DNA from: Megachile rotundata
Taxonomy: Eukaryota > Arthropoda > Insecta > Hymenoptera > Megachilidae
Length of the DNA: 64,000 bases
Direction: 5' to 3'
Assembly (NCBI RefSeq): GCF_050947335.1
Contig: NW_027473718.1
Location: 101,921 to 165,920, forward strand
Shown here: one piece after another, positions 1-9,280 of the stretch
Position numbering within the stretch: position 1 is the first letter of the stretch
How the letters are laid out: the number at the start of each line of letters is the position of its first letter
Made by a program: the position numbers and the translations under genes
The notes under the pieces: generated by a model
What the model saw: only the letters and a program-made list of their open reading frames with translations
Databases searched by the model: none
What the model was told of the DNA's origin: nothing

Positions 1-2238
1 GTGGCTGTCGAGGACGAGCCCGAGGTATCTCATCTCGGACCCGACCTCGACCCAGGCCTCACCTACACGGACCCACGAGGGGGGCGGACTCCGCGACCGA
101 GGCAAGTTGTGAAAGAACATTGCCTCGGTCTTGCGGGGGTCTATCCGCAGCCCCAGCTCGTGGATCCGTCCGACGACGGCGGCGACTGCCACCTCGACAA
201 GACGGATGGTCCTCTCAAACGTCTCCCCGACGGCAAGAATGAAAGTGTCATCTGCATAACAGATGACATACGTGCCGTCGGGGAGGGCGACCCGCAGGAC
301 TGGGTCGTACCCCATATTCCACAAGTCGGGACCTAAAGCGGATCCCTGGGGTACGCCGCACGTCACCTCCCTTCGAACATGGCCGTCCCGGCCCATGTAC
401 TCGATATACCTGTCGCTCAGGTAGGACCCGATCACCGCCCTAAGATAGGGAGGCACCTGGTGATAAACCAGGGCCTCTCTGATGGCGGCCCAGGGAAGGG
501 TGTTGAACGCGTTGACAATATCGAGCGATACCGCAACGCACACCCCACCCCGGGATAGGGCCGCCTCCGTGAGGGACTTGACGCGCGAGATCGCGTCGAT
601 TGTCGAACGTCCCTCACGGAAGCCGAACTGGCAATCCGCCAGATCGGGTCCTACCGAGGACAGGTGCCTGTGGAGGCGGGCAGCTATAAGACGCTCCAAA
701 AGCTTGCCCGCCTCATCCAGCAGGCATATGGGCCGGTACGCGGAGGGAGAATCCGCGGGTCTACCTTCCTTCTTTATCAGGACCATCCGTCCCGTCTTCC
801 ACTCGTCTGGAAAAACTCCAGCACGCAGGCAGTCTGTGAAGACTGCCTTCATATCATCCCAAAGGACGCCCGAGGCCAAAACCCAGGCTTTGCCGGGGAC
901 ACCGTCCGGGCCGGGGGCAGTATCACGTTCCCCCAGCCGTTTCAGCGCCGCAGCGAGCTCCTCATCCTTGACCCCCAGATCGTCGGACCAGTCTATAACG
1001 TCCGACGTCTCCGCCGCGTGACCCTCCATGACCCCTGAAAGGGGGAAGAGGGTATCAACGACGCGGCGGAGGAACTGGGGATCGAGAGTCTCCGTCACGG
1101 GGGGCGCCCAAGGTCGTAATCGACCCATCACCATCTTATACGGGCGCCCCCACGGATCTTCCTCCAGACTCCGGAGGAGCTCCTGCCATGCCTGAGCCTT
1201 GGCCTTCTTGATGGCGAGCTGCAGGGCCGTTACCGCCTCCCGGTATAGCCCATACAGCTCTGCTACCCGCGTCGGGCATTCACGTCGCCGTCGACGGGCG
1301 CGAGTGTACCGGCGGCGCGCCCGAACACAATCACTGCGAAGATCAGCGATTTCGGGCGACCACCAGTACACTGCCTTTCTCCACGACGGGCCCGCCCTTG
1401 GCATCGCCGCATCGCATATGAGTGTCAATGCACGGCGAAGCCAGCGGGCCCCTTCGCGCCCGTCAACTGGCCTGGCAGAGTGCCAGGCCACGACGTGGGC
1501 AGCTGCCATCAGGGCGTCCTTGTTCAATTTCTTGAGAGACCACCGCGGTGGCGGCGTAATCCCCTCCTGCGGGCGGCCTCGGGGCGTCGCGTCCGGTGGA
1601 GTGGCGGAGAGGACCATCGTAATATACCGATGGTCGGATAAGGTCTCCACCTCCGCCACCACCCTCCACCCCGAAATACGGCGCGCAACAGCAGGTGTCG
1701 CAAAGGAGAGGTCGACAATCGACCCTCCATGCTGCCGCACGCACGTATGGACGGAGCCCGTATTTAACAAACGGAGCTCCAGTCCCGCCGCCCAATCGAG
1801 CAAGGTCTCGCCCCTCGGATCCGTCCTGGGGGAACCCCAGGCCGTAGCCTTGGAGTTGAAGTCCCCCAGGACAATGACTGGACGAGGCAGGCAGCGGAGA
1901 ACGCAACGCCTGACCTCGTCCAGGAGAACCTCAAAGGATGCGAGGGGCCAGCTCGGAGGGGCGTAAACACCCACCACCACGGTGCCTCCCCAATCCGCCG
2001 CCACAAAGCCCCGCCCGCTCTCAATGAGGGAGCAAGGCGGAGACGCCGGGCGGCCCGTCCAAACTATAGCGACGGAGCCCAAAGAGTCACCAATCCAACT
2101 TGGATGGACCGGGACCCTATAGGGCTCCGCCACCACTCCCAAACCTACTTCCCGCTCAGCCAGGGCTTGACCAAACAGGTCCTGCGCCCTGGCCGAGCGG
2201 TTCAGGTTAGATTGGAGTATCGGGCCCGAAGGCCTCAT
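1..2238 (-). CDS. Element A ORF2: endonuclease/reverse transcriptase, first 746 codons
   Basis: The reading frame starts at the ATG at 2238, sharing ATGA with the ORF1 stop, and stays open for 746 codons to the window edge; the C-terminal third lies outside. I translated most of the frame by hand and saw no stop. N-terminal APE-type endonuclease motifs are visible: QSNLNRS, AEPYRV, GVYAPP, LGDFNSK, SIVDLSF and SDHRYI. RT motifs follow: TAPGPDG, QFGFREGRST, SLDIVNAFNTLPW, GVPQGSALGPDLW, and YADD at codons 661-664. The YADD box is odd, since the other elements here have FADD; both are functional in known RTs. The protein is expected to nick telomeric DNA and prime reverse transcription there. 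Family assignment is firm; activity is inferred from the open frame. Confidence 0.9.
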   Translation of the reverse strand, partial: MRPSGPILQSNLNRSARAQDLFGQALAEREVGLGVVAEPYRVPVHPSWIGDSLGSVAIVWTGRPASPPCSLIESGRGFVAADWGGTVVVGVYAPPSWPLASFEVLLDEVRRCVLRCLPRPVIVLGDFNSKATAWGSPRTDPRGETLLDWAAGLELRLLNTGSVHTCVRQHGGSIVDLSFATPAVARRISGWRVVAEVETLSDHRYITMVLSATPPDATPRGRPQEGITPPPRWSLKKLNKDALMAAAHVVAWHSARPVDGREGARWLRRALTLICDAAMPRAGPSWRKAVYWWSPEIADLRSDCVRARRRYTRARRRRRECPTRVAELYGLYREAVTALQLAIKKAKAQAWQELLRSLEEDPWGRPYKMVMGRLRPWAPPVTETLDPQFLRRVVDTLFPLSGVMEGHAAETSDVIDWSDDLGVKDEELAAALKRLGERDTAPGPDGVPGKAWVLASGVLWDDMKAVFTDCLRAGVFPDEWKTGRMVLIKKEGRPADSPSAYRPICLLDEAGKLLERLIAARLHRHLSSVGPDLADCQFGFREGRSTIDAISRVKSLTEAALSRGGVCVAVSLDIVNAFNTLPWAAIREALVYHQVPPYLRAVIGSYLSDRYIEYMGRDGHVRREVTCGVPQGSALGPDLWNMGYDPVLRVALPDGTYVICYADDTFILAVGETFERTIRLVEVAVAAVVGRIHELGLRIDPRKTEAMFFHNLPRSRSPPPSWVRVGEAWVEVGSEMRYLGLVLDSH

Positions 2239-4751
2239 AGCTCAATCTCCATTTGGGCCACGGGCCCGACTTTCTCGGCGCTGGTACTTTGTACCTGCGC
2301 CACTTCAGGTATTGGCGAAGGGCCGGCCATCGCCGCGGCCGAAGCCGCAACTCCTTCAGCGGCTACTTGAGCCGCTGGTGTCCCATTAACCGGCGTTGCG
2401 ACATGCGCCGGAAATGAGGTTAATGCCGCAGGGGCGGCTGCTGCCGCCTTAGCGACAGTGCCTTTTCGGGCCCGTTTTTTGCCGCGGCTCTGGCGGGAAC
2501 CCTCTTTGCGGGCGGGGCATGACCGGGTCCCCAGTCGATGGTCTGCAGGCTTGCCCCGGTCGGCGCACACGGTACACTTCGGTGTAGCCGTGCACTCCGC
2601 CGACCGGTGTCCATCCGCACCGCAGACATAACATCGGCCCGTCCTATCAACAGTGCTGGTGCACCGCTGCCTCACGTGCCCGAATTCGAGGCAGCGATAA
2701 CACTGCATCGGACGGGCCGTCAACGCGTCGACGGGGACCCTTGTCCACCCGACGACTAAACTTCCCGCCAGAGCCAGCTTTCGGGCCGCGGCCACCGGGC
2801 AGCGCACCCACAAAGTGCCAAGGCCACTAGCATTTGGCCGAATAATCCCGGCACGGACGTCTGCGGGCTGGCACCCGCCCGAAGACGCGATGGCGGACAC
2901 CACCTCCTCTGGAGTGATTGAGGGAAGTAATCCCCTCAATCGGAGGTCCGCCGTCTTACACGGGCGAGTCACACGCACGCCCGTGCCTTCCAACGCTTCG
3001 GCCACCTTTTTGGCCAGTTGGTCAGCCTTGGCCGTTCGCTCGGGGCCCTGCACCTCGAGCATGAATGCCCCGGTGGCTGCCACCCTCGGACGCAGCGGAG
3101 GGATGCCCAGGGCCGCCAAGTCCACCTTAGACCCGGCCCTAGACATCGCTTCCGCGTATGTCATCTGACATCCCTCCGGCACCGTCACGATCACAGCCGC
3201 CGTTCGTGGCGGACGCGGGGGGACGGTTTTTGCCGGCTTCGCTGCCGCCTTCCGCGACGCAGATGCGCCGCGTATCGCCGTCGTCGATGGCGCTGCAGCG
3301 GGTTTCGCGGCTGCGCGCCGCGCCTTCCTGCCGACGACTGTCACCCATGTCTCCGTGGGCGCTCCCAAAGCCACAATAGCATCGGCCGGGGCTGCAGCAG
3401 GCTGCTGGGCACAACCCGCCATCTGCCTGGTTTGAACACCAGGCAGGGTGGAGGTAGAGGGGCCAGAAGTGGCCTGCTTCTTTCCCCTCTTATTGCCCTT
3501 CGGCTTGACTGCCTTTTGGGCAGCAGCCGGGGCTTCCTTCCTCGGGGGGGCAGGCACGGCACGCATCGGCATCCCCGGGAGTACCTCCGCTCTGAACTCG
3601 GCAAATCGCTGGTCAATCAACCGCGATATACAAAGCAGGAGGTCGTCCCGTGCCGGCGGGGCCTCCAGTGCTCCCACACCAGGCGTGTGCACCGAATCCG
3701 ATCTCGCCGGCGGCCTCCCCGGCGATGGCAGCAACGGCGACGGCGCCGGCGGCGATGGCGACGGCGGAGACGGCGACGGCGGAGACGGCAACGGCGGCGC
3801 TGGCGATGGCGGGGCCGTGATGGGAGCCGGTTCAGCCACTGGTGCGGCAGACCTCACAGGCGCCCGCCGAAGTGCCTCTACCTCTTTCCGTAAGAGGCGG
3901 AGGTCCTCCTCCAAATCAGAGACCTTTCTCTGGAGTGCCCGGTTTTCGGCCTCCAGAGCCGCCGTCGACGAGGTCGCGGAGCGAGTCGCCAGCTCTGCCT
4001 CCGCGATCCTCGTCTCGTGCGCCGCCATCCTCAGCGCACGAGCCATCTTCCCATGCAGGTTTCTGGAATTGGCGGCCACCTTATCCACAACCTGCATGTG
4101 CTCGAGCACACGGGACGCCAATGCCGCCGTCGACATCGCTCGAAACTCCCTGGCCAGGGTGGTTTCGTCCGGCAAGGGGATTGCCGACCTTGATGGGGGA
4201 CGTGCCGGAACATCAGGGTCAAGAATCGCCCTGACAGATTCCACCTCCGCCACTTTCTCCTCAACCTCGAGGAGGCGCCGCTTAGCCGTAGCCAACTCCA
4301 CGTAATCACCCGCAGTGAGTTGGCGGCCTCGCTTGGCTCTCCTCGGGGAGGTTTGAGAGGCGATGGACATATCGGACCCATCGTCCTCTAGGTCCTCTGC
4401 CAGCGCCAGAGAATCAGCCGACGACGCTCGCGACGATGCTCGCGACGATGCACGCGACGAAGCAAGCGAGCGGCTTCGGCTGACGCTGGCAGTCCTCTTC
4501 TTCTCTTCCGGCCTTATTGATGGTGCAGAGGGCGGCCTGAAGGCCGGGCCTTCCCCATCTGCAACTGCCGGCGACGACCCGCGATCTTCTGCGGGCCGGT
4601 TAGCTCCTCCCGCCACGGGCGACCTGGAGCGCAAGCGCTCCACCCGGTCCCCGGGCAGTTTCTCCATCACCACCAAACACGTCCGCTCTTGCGTACAAGA
4701 AGCGGCCCCCCCATTCCCCTGTTTATTTTCATTTAACAAATCAATATCCAT
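2235..4751 (-). CDS. Element A ORF1: Gag-like zinc-knuckle protein
   Basis: This 838-residue frame encodes the RNA-binding Gag-like protein, which in this clade coats element RNA and carries it to telomeres. I place the start at the ATGGAT at 4751 because B and D begin with ATGGAT at the same distance from a conserved GUGGGA hairpin; a further in-frame ATG exists at 4787. Order: S/R-rich stretch with SSRASSRASSRAS, alpha-helical heptad-like middle, a long run of P and S (about residues 310-360), the ETWVTVVGRKARR motif shared by all the ORF1s, a conserved C-terminal domain, then three CCHC-type knuckles at about 684-745. The first two are CX2CX4HX4C and the third is wider. An alanine-rich tail of about 93 residues follows. 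Unlike the other ORF1s, it reads RGRQL where they carry an RGRP AT-hook-like core. The stop overlaps the ORF2 start. Confidence 0.88.
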   Translation of the reverse strand: MDIDLLNENKQGNGGAASCTQERTCLVVMEKLPGDRVERLRSRSPVAGGANRPAEDRGSSPAVADGEGPAFRPPSAPSIRPEEKKRTASVSRSRSLASSRASSRASSRASSADSLALAEDLEDDGSDMSIASQTSPRRAKRGRQLTAGDYVELATAKRRLLEVEEKVAEVESVRAILDPDVPARPPSRSAIPLPDETTLAREFRAMSTAALASRVLEHMQVVDKVAANSRNLHGKMARALRMAAHETRIAEAELATRSATSSTAALEAENRALQRKVSDLEEDLRLLRKEVEALRRAPVRSAAPVAEPAPITAPPSPAPPLPSPPSPSPPSPSPPAPSPLLPSPGRPPARSDSVHTPGVGALEAPPARDDLLLCISRLIDQRFAEFRAEVLPGMPMRAVPAPPRKEAPAAAQKAVKPKGNKRGKKQATSGPSTSTLPGVQTRQMAGCAQQPAAAPADAIVALGAPTETWVTVVGRKARRAAAKPAAAPSTTAIRGASASRKAAAKPAKTVPPRPPRTAAVIVTVPEGCQMTYAEAMSRAGSKVDLAALGIPPLRPRVAATGAFMLEVQGPERTAKADQLAKKVAEALEGTGVRVTRPCKTADLRLRGLLPSITPEEVVSAIASSGGCQPADVRAGIIRPNASGLGTLWVRCPVAAARKLALAGSLVVGWTRVPVDALTARPMQCYRCLEFGHVRQRCTSTVDRTGRCYVCGADGHRSAECTATPKCTVCADRGKPADHRLGTRSCPARKEGSRQSRGKKRARKGTVAKAAAAAPAALTSFPAHVATPVNGTPAAQVAAEGVAASAAAMAGPSPIPEVAQVQSTSAEKVGPVAQMEIEL

Positions 4752-5267
4752 CTTGATCCCACGAACGTGGTCGGTCAGAATGTCCACCCCGGCAGAGCCG
4801 CCTTACCGGGGTAAGCCTAAATACTCGGGGGGATCGGCAGGTGCCCCCGAGGGAACCGTTAGAGACCGCCCTGTTTAACGCCTGGGCGGCCACGCAATCC
4901 TCGGCACGGTTACCTTACACCTTGATTTCAGGCGTCCTCGCTCGCTCCCGCCGCCCCCGTTTTCATCCCTCGGCGTGAGCCTTACCGGCATGGGAGGCCC
5001 TGCCAGGGTCCGAAGACCCCGCCGGCATCGCCTCACGCTTCACAGAGACTACTTGAAGACGACGGGAGCACCCCCTTTTATGTGGACTCATACCACAAGG
5101 CAGGGGATACCGTGGCCGTATTCCGCCCCGCGAACCACACAGCGGATTTTTTATAGAGGTTTACTCCTCGCGGGCCAGCCGGTTAAGGCAAGCCCCCCGT
5201 TCCTGCGAAACATGACCACAGGCTTACGGTGTGAGCATGAGCCCCCCCAAACTGGGGGACCCGCCGT
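4752..5267 (-). promoter_or_regulatory. Element A 5' UTR downstream of the ribozyme
   Basis: No coding sequence. On the RNA strand I see a three-helix motif at 4985-5025 (outer stem CCGGC/GCCGG, inner hairpin GGGUC-UUCG-GACCC) and a 5-bp hairpin at 5081-5097 with the 7-nt loop UAUGAGU. Further hairpins sit close to the ORF1 start. The segment is closely similar to the 5' UTRs of B to E although A's proteins are much more diverged, which suggests constraint or exchange. An internal promoter is expected for such elements, but no specific promoter box could be proven. Confidence 0.65.
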
Positions 5268-5412
5268 TCTCCCGTTAGCATAGAGGCCCTCGGCCTTGGG
5301 TAGCCAATCACCGAAGTGATCGACCACCGAAGGCGCAGCTCCTCTATCCCAGCGAACACCGCGTGGAGGTGGGAGATCCGACTTGTGCCACCCCGGCACC
5401 AGTTCGTCCGCC
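5268..5412 (-). ncRNA. HDV-like self-cleaving ribozyme, element A
   Basis: 145 nt beginning at the first nucleotide of the element. Fold as for element D (22977-23121): P1 GGCGGAC with GUUCGCU including the first G-U wobble, P2 UCUCCC with GGGAGA, P3 ACC/GGU, P4 AUAGAGG/CCUCUAU, and J4/2 GCUAAC with the candidate catalytic C. A carries one change in loop L3 (UCCACGC). Confidence 0.8.
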
Positions 5413-5429
5413 AACCTAACCTAACCTAA

Positions 5430-5431
<2 letters not shown>
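5413..5431 (-). repeat. Telomeric TTAGG tract between A and B
   Basis: 19 nt of CCTAA-strand repeat (AACC followed by three TAACC). It is bounded left by the 5' end of A and right by the poly(T) of B. Length is 4 modulo 5, as in every other tract here. Confidence 0.95.
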
Positions 5432-5467
<36 letters not shown>

Positions 5468-6115
5468 GAGGGGAAATCTTCGAGAGACGCCCCCACTCCC
5501 CGGGGGAGGAGCGGGGGTAGTGTGGGATTCGTACCCACTAAAACCCCTCGGTGGTGACCACCCCGACGGGTAGGTGAGCCACGGGATCCTCCTCCGGCTC
5601 CGCGACTCACCCCCGTTATGCGCGAAAGGCGCCCTTCTCGGAGGGGGAGAGAAGCTCCCCCTCAATCAAAACCCACCCCCGTTTTGAGCCGACCACGCCA
5701 CCACGGTCGCCGTCGGCTCACCCCTCGGCCGCGTGCAATGGTGCCACGGGTCCCCCGACCCGTGACACCTGCGGCCATGGCAGACCCCGTCAAACGGGGC
5801 ATTCGGGACCCCGGACGGAAGTCCGCCAAATCCCGGAAAAATATTGGGACGGAAGCTGTCGCCGGGGAGGACGACAGCCCCGTCACCCCATCTCACACAC
5901 GCACACTATAAAATAAATACACAGTTGCACGCACCACTCTCACATTACAATATATTTCACAATACTCACACTCCTCTCATATCCATTCGCACACGCACCC
6001 ATTCATGCTCCACATTCACACAACATTCACTCCCGACCATTCTCTCCCACCCATTCAGACGATGCGGTCCGATGGACCGCGGGCGACGCGGGGAGGCCGC
6101 GCCGCCCCACTAACC
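5432..6115 (-). promoter_or_regulatory. Element B 3' UTR, structured RNA and poly(A)
   Basis: Directly before the 34-nt poly(A), positions 5467-5550 fold into a three-way junction: closing stem CGAGGGG/CCCCUCG, a 5-bp hairpin GUGGG-UACGAAU-CCCAC, and a 12-bp hairpin with CCCC loop. A second domain at 5727-5776 pairs GGCCGC with GCGGCC around a long hairpin followed by CAUUGCAC. A third perfect 11-bp hairpin at 6081-6107 lies just after the ORF2 stop. Between these, about 5890-6060 is AT/CA-rich with no recognisable gene. The 3' structures are the likely recognition site of the ORF2 protein (inference). Confidence 0.75.
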
Positions 6116-9100
6116 TCAGGAGTCAGGCCGGGCAGCCGGACCCGAAATTCCCGGCCTGCGTCTCCTTCTACTCGCGACCTCCCCGCGCCGCTCCCTCTCT
6201 CGCTCCGCCTGCTCTTTGTGAGACATTACTGTCTCACAAAAAGCGGCCACTGCATTCCATGCACATTCACTCTTCAACATACTCTCCACAAGCGCACTCA
6301 CACTCACGTCCACACCTACCTCGCACTGCAAGAAGTGCCGAGGCCATGCATACGCCGGACACTCGCCCAGCGTGTGCTGGGCGGTGTCCGTCACACCCAC
6401 TCCGCACTCATAGCACCCCGGCGATTGCTCCCTACCGATCCAGCGCCGGTACCAACCGAAGCACCCGTGCCCGGTCAGCACCTGCGTGATCCGGAACGAG
6501 AGCCGCCCGTGACCACGATCCATCCACTGTTCGAGGCGTGGAAGGATCGCCCCGACCGCGCGCTTCTCCGCGGCCCCGCTGGCGATGAGCTCCGCGCGCC
6601 AGCGGGAGACATCGTCACGGCGGGCCTGGAGCCTGACCTCTTCGACGCTTGGTTCCGGCGGGCCACCCCGAAGTTCCCCGTCCAGACGGAGGGCGCATCG
6701 GTGACGATACACCTCCGCCTCCACCTCCGCCTGGTACTTCCAGGGGATTACACCCGCCAGAACCATCGCCGACTCCCAGGAGATCGTGCGGTACCCCATA
6801 ACCACCCTGGTCGCCAGCCGCCGTTCCACACGCCGCAGAACACCCTGCGCGTGACGACTGGCTCCCAGGTCGGCCGCCCAAACTGGGGCGCCGTACAGGG
6901 CCATACTCCGCACGACCCCCATGTAAAGCCGGCGAACCTTCTCGCTTGGTCCCCTCAGGTTGGGTAAAAGACGCGCCAACGCGTCCGCAACGCGGCCCAA
7001 CCTGGGGGCCAGAGCGTCGAAGTGGCCATCGAAGCTCCAGTGGCTGTCCAGTCGGAGCCCGAGATATCTCATCTCGGACCCGATCTGGACCTCGACTCCG
7101 TTAACCCGGACCAGAGCTCCGGCCGGAGGTTTCCCCCCACGTGTGTGGCAGAAGGCCATCACCTCCGTTTTGTGGGGGGCCACCTCCAGCCCGAGCCCCC
7201 GGATGGCTGAAACAACCACCGAGGCTCCCAACTCGGCGAGACGGCTGGTCCTACCCCAGTCGAGCCCCGTTGCCAAAATGTGCGTATCGTCGGCAAAGCA
7301 CGTAAGGTGCAGTCCCGGTGGCAACGGGGCCGACAAGACGGGGTCGTACCCCACGATCCACAGGAACGGGCCTAACCCCGATCCCTGAGGTACGCCCCGC
7401 CTTACACTCCACGATCTCTCCGTACCGGACCGATCGACACAATGTATCGTCCTCCCCCGGAGATAGTCCCCGATAATGGCCGCTATTACAGGAGGCACAC
7501 TTAGCCTCTCCAATCCTTCTTCGATTACTCGGTGGGGCAGGGTGTTAAACGCGTTTACAATATCTAGCGATATCCCGATCGCTACCCCGCCCCTGGACGT
7601 GGCCGACTCCGCAATCCTACGCACCCTTTGTATCGCGTCTACCGTGCTTCTTCCCCGGCGAAAACCAAACTGACTGTCGGCCACGTCCGGACCATCTCCG
7701 GAGAGGTGCGCAACAAGCCTGTTCGCGATCACCCGTTCAAAGATTTTTCCCACCACATCTAAAAGGACGATCGGCCGGTACGACCCCGGTTCCCCGTCGG
7801 GCTTTCCCTCTTTCTTTAAAAGGACCAGCCGCCCCGCCTTCCATATCGTCGGGAATTTTCCTTCTCTGAGGCAGGCGCTGAAGAGGCTGGCTAACCTCTC
7901 TCCCAAATATGGGAGCACCAAGGCCCAGACCCGGCCCGGTATGCCGTCAGGACCCGGAGCTGTATTCCGGGCACTTGCCCGTCTGACGGCATCGACGAGT
8001 TCCCCCTCGGAGACCCCCATATCGTCGGTCCACTGAAGGTGGGCCGGCGACCCGGAGCGCGTCGAGGGACTATCATCCCGCGGAAACAACGTTTCCACGA
8101 CGCGCCCCAGTGTCTGGGGGTCGAGGCTCTCCGTTATCGGGGGGGCCCACGGTCTTAATTTCCCCATCACTAACTTATAAGGGCGCCCCCACCGATCCCG
8201 CTCCAGAGAGCCGAGGAACTCGTCCCAGGACCGGTCCTTGGACTCCCTGATGGCTGTCTGCACAGCGACCACCGCGTCACGGTAGTCGCTCCACAGAACT
8301 TGCTCCGCCGCGGGGTCGCGGTTACGCCTCCGCCGGGCACGCAAGCATTGGCGGCGCTTCGGGAGACACGCCTCGCGAAGCGAAGCGATCTCCGGCGTCC
8401 ACCAATACGCGCCCCGGCGGGGGCGAGGGGTGGCCCGGGGCATCCCCACACTGCAGATGTCCTGCACGGTGTCCCGGAACCACCTGGCCTCACCCTCGAC
8501 GCCCGCGACCTGTCCGGCCGGAGAAGCCGGCCAGCTAGCCGCGAGGGCAGCAGCCACCAACATATCCTTGTCCAGCCGCTTCAGCGCCCACCTCTTCGGT
8601 GGTGGGCGTCGGCCACGGCGACACGGGGTGTCGGAGGAGAAGTCGACCCTGATGTAGCGATGATCGCTCAGGGTCTCCACCTCCTCCACCACCCGCCAGC
8701 TCGCGACGTCGCGCGCAGCCGCAGGGGAAGCCCACGTGAGATCCACAATGGACTCCCCCTGGGGCCGCACGCACGTGCTCACTGAGCCCCTGTTCAAAAG
8801 CAGGAGCTCTCGTGCCGCCGCCCAATCGAGGGCCGCCTCTCCCCTCGCGTCGGTACCCGGGGACCCCCACTGCCTGGCCTTGGCATTGAAGTCCCCGAGC
8901 ACCAACACGCGTTGGGTGGGACAACGCGACACTACTTGTCCCACCCGTTCCAACATCTCCTCAAATTCTGCGAGGGGCCAACGAGGCGGGGCATAAACGC
9001 CCACCACCACCAAATCCCCCCACCGAACCGCGACGGCTCCCCTCCCCGCTGCGATCTTGGAGCAAGGCGGGGAGCCGGGCTGCCCACGGTAAATGACGGC

Positions 9101-9280
9101 AATCGACGCGTCCTGTCCCTCCCCATCCGCGAACCAGTTCGCATCTTCGGGCACGCGATACGGTTCCGCGACGACACCTAATCCGCAACCCCAGTCGGCG
9201 AGGGTATGGAGCAGGAGGTCCTGCGCCCTCGCCGAGTGGTTCACATTGGCTTGGATTACGGGGCTCAGTGGCCCCATCAC
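6116..9280 (-). CDS. Element B ORF2: APE-type endonuclease and reverse transcriptase
   Basis: 1054 residues. The endonuclease occupies about 1-220 with the expected catalytic set: N13, E39 (AEPYRV), Y96 (GVYAPP), D130 and N132 (LGDFNAK), D180 (SIVDLTW) and SDH at 205-207. The RT spans about 430-800: TAPGPDG, SYRPIVLLD, QFGFRRGRST, D573 in SLDIVNAFNTLPH, RGVPQGSGLGPFLW and FADD at 662-665. A CX2CX9HX4C zinc motif lies at 956-974, followed by an arginine-rich tail. The start ATG overlaps the ORF1 stop (ATGA), so translation probably depends on termination-reinitiation. The architecture and length fit R1-clade TRAS/SART proteins. All key residues are present and no frameshift was found, so a functional enzyme is likely. 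It may also serve the gag-only neighbours through their shared 3' RNA structure (inference). Confidence 0.95.
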   Translation of the reverse strand: MMGPLSPVIQANVNHSARAQDLLLHTLADWGCGLGVVAEPYRVPEDANWFADGEGQDASIAVIYRGQPGSPPCSKIAAGRGAVAVRWGDLVVVGVYAPPRWPLAEFEEMLERVGQVVSRCPTQRVLVLGDFNAKARQWGSPGTDARGEAALDWAAARELLLLNRGSVSTCVRPQGESIVDLTWASPAAARDVASWRVVEEVETLSDHRYIRVDFSSDTPCRRGRRPPPKRWALKRLDKDMLVAAALAASWPASPAGQVAGVEGEARWFRDTVQDICSVGMPRATPRPRRGAYWWTPEIASLREACLPKRRQCLRARRRRNRDPAAEQVLWSDYRDAVVAVQTAIRESKDRSWDEFLGSLERDRWGRPYKLVMGKLRPWAPPITESLDPQTLGRVVETLFPRDDSPSTRSGSPAHLQWTDDMGVSEGELVDAVRRASARNTAPGPDGIPGRVWALVLPYLGERLASLFSACLREGKFPTIWKAGRLVLLKKEGKPDGEPGSYRPIVLLDVVGKIFERVIANRLVAHLSGDGPDVADSQFGFRRGRSTVDAIQRVRRIAESATSRGGVAIGISLDIVNAFNTLPHRVIEEGLERLSVPPVIAAIIGDYLRGRTIHCVDRSGTERSWSVRRGVPQGSGLGPFLWIVGYDPVLSAPLPPGLHLTCFADDTHILATGLDWGRTSRLAELGASVVVSAIRGLGLEVAPHKTEVMAFCHTRGGKPPAGALVRVNGVEVQIGSEMRYLGLRLDSHWSFDGHFDALAPRLGRVADALARLLPNLRGPSEKVRRLYMGVVRSMALYGAPVWAADLGASRHAQGVLRRVERRLATRVVMGYRTISWESAMVLAGVIPWKYQAEVEAEVYRHRCALRLDGELRGGPPEPSVEEVRLQARRDDVSRWRAELIASGAAEKRAVGAILPRLEQWMDRGHGRLSFRITQVLTGHGCFGWYRRWIGREQSPGCYECGVGVTDTAQHTLGECPAYAWPRHFLQCEVGVDVSVSALVESMLKSECAWNAVAAFCETVMSHKEQAERERERRGEVASRRRRRPGISGPAARPDS

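Larger units (their letters stand above)
1..5412 (-). mobile_element. Element A: TRAS-like telomeric non-LTR retrotransposon (3' part outside window)
   Basis: Seen: 5' end at 5412 against a CCTAA tract, HDV-like ribozyme, structured 5' UTR, ORF1, and ORF2 running off the left edge. The 3' UTR and poly(A) are not in the window. Both ORFs are open. A is the most diverged of the two-ORF elements sharing the A-E type 5' UTR: its ORF1 has a proline-rich insert and its RT active site reads YADD where the others read FADD. Known: R1-clade elements of the TRAS and SART groups live in arthropod TTAGG repeats. Inferred: A is a separate subfamily with a shared 5' UTR. Confidence 0.9.

Noticed and set aside
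1..336. Plus-strand open frame at the left edge
   Set aside because: Antisense to the RT domain of element A ORF2, whose minus-strand frame has clear motifs.
5432..5465. Homopolymer T runs as sequencing artefacts
   Set aside because: Each run lies precisely between a telomeric tract and a conserved 3' UTR structure, as expected for integrated poly(A) tails; only their exact lengths are doubtful.
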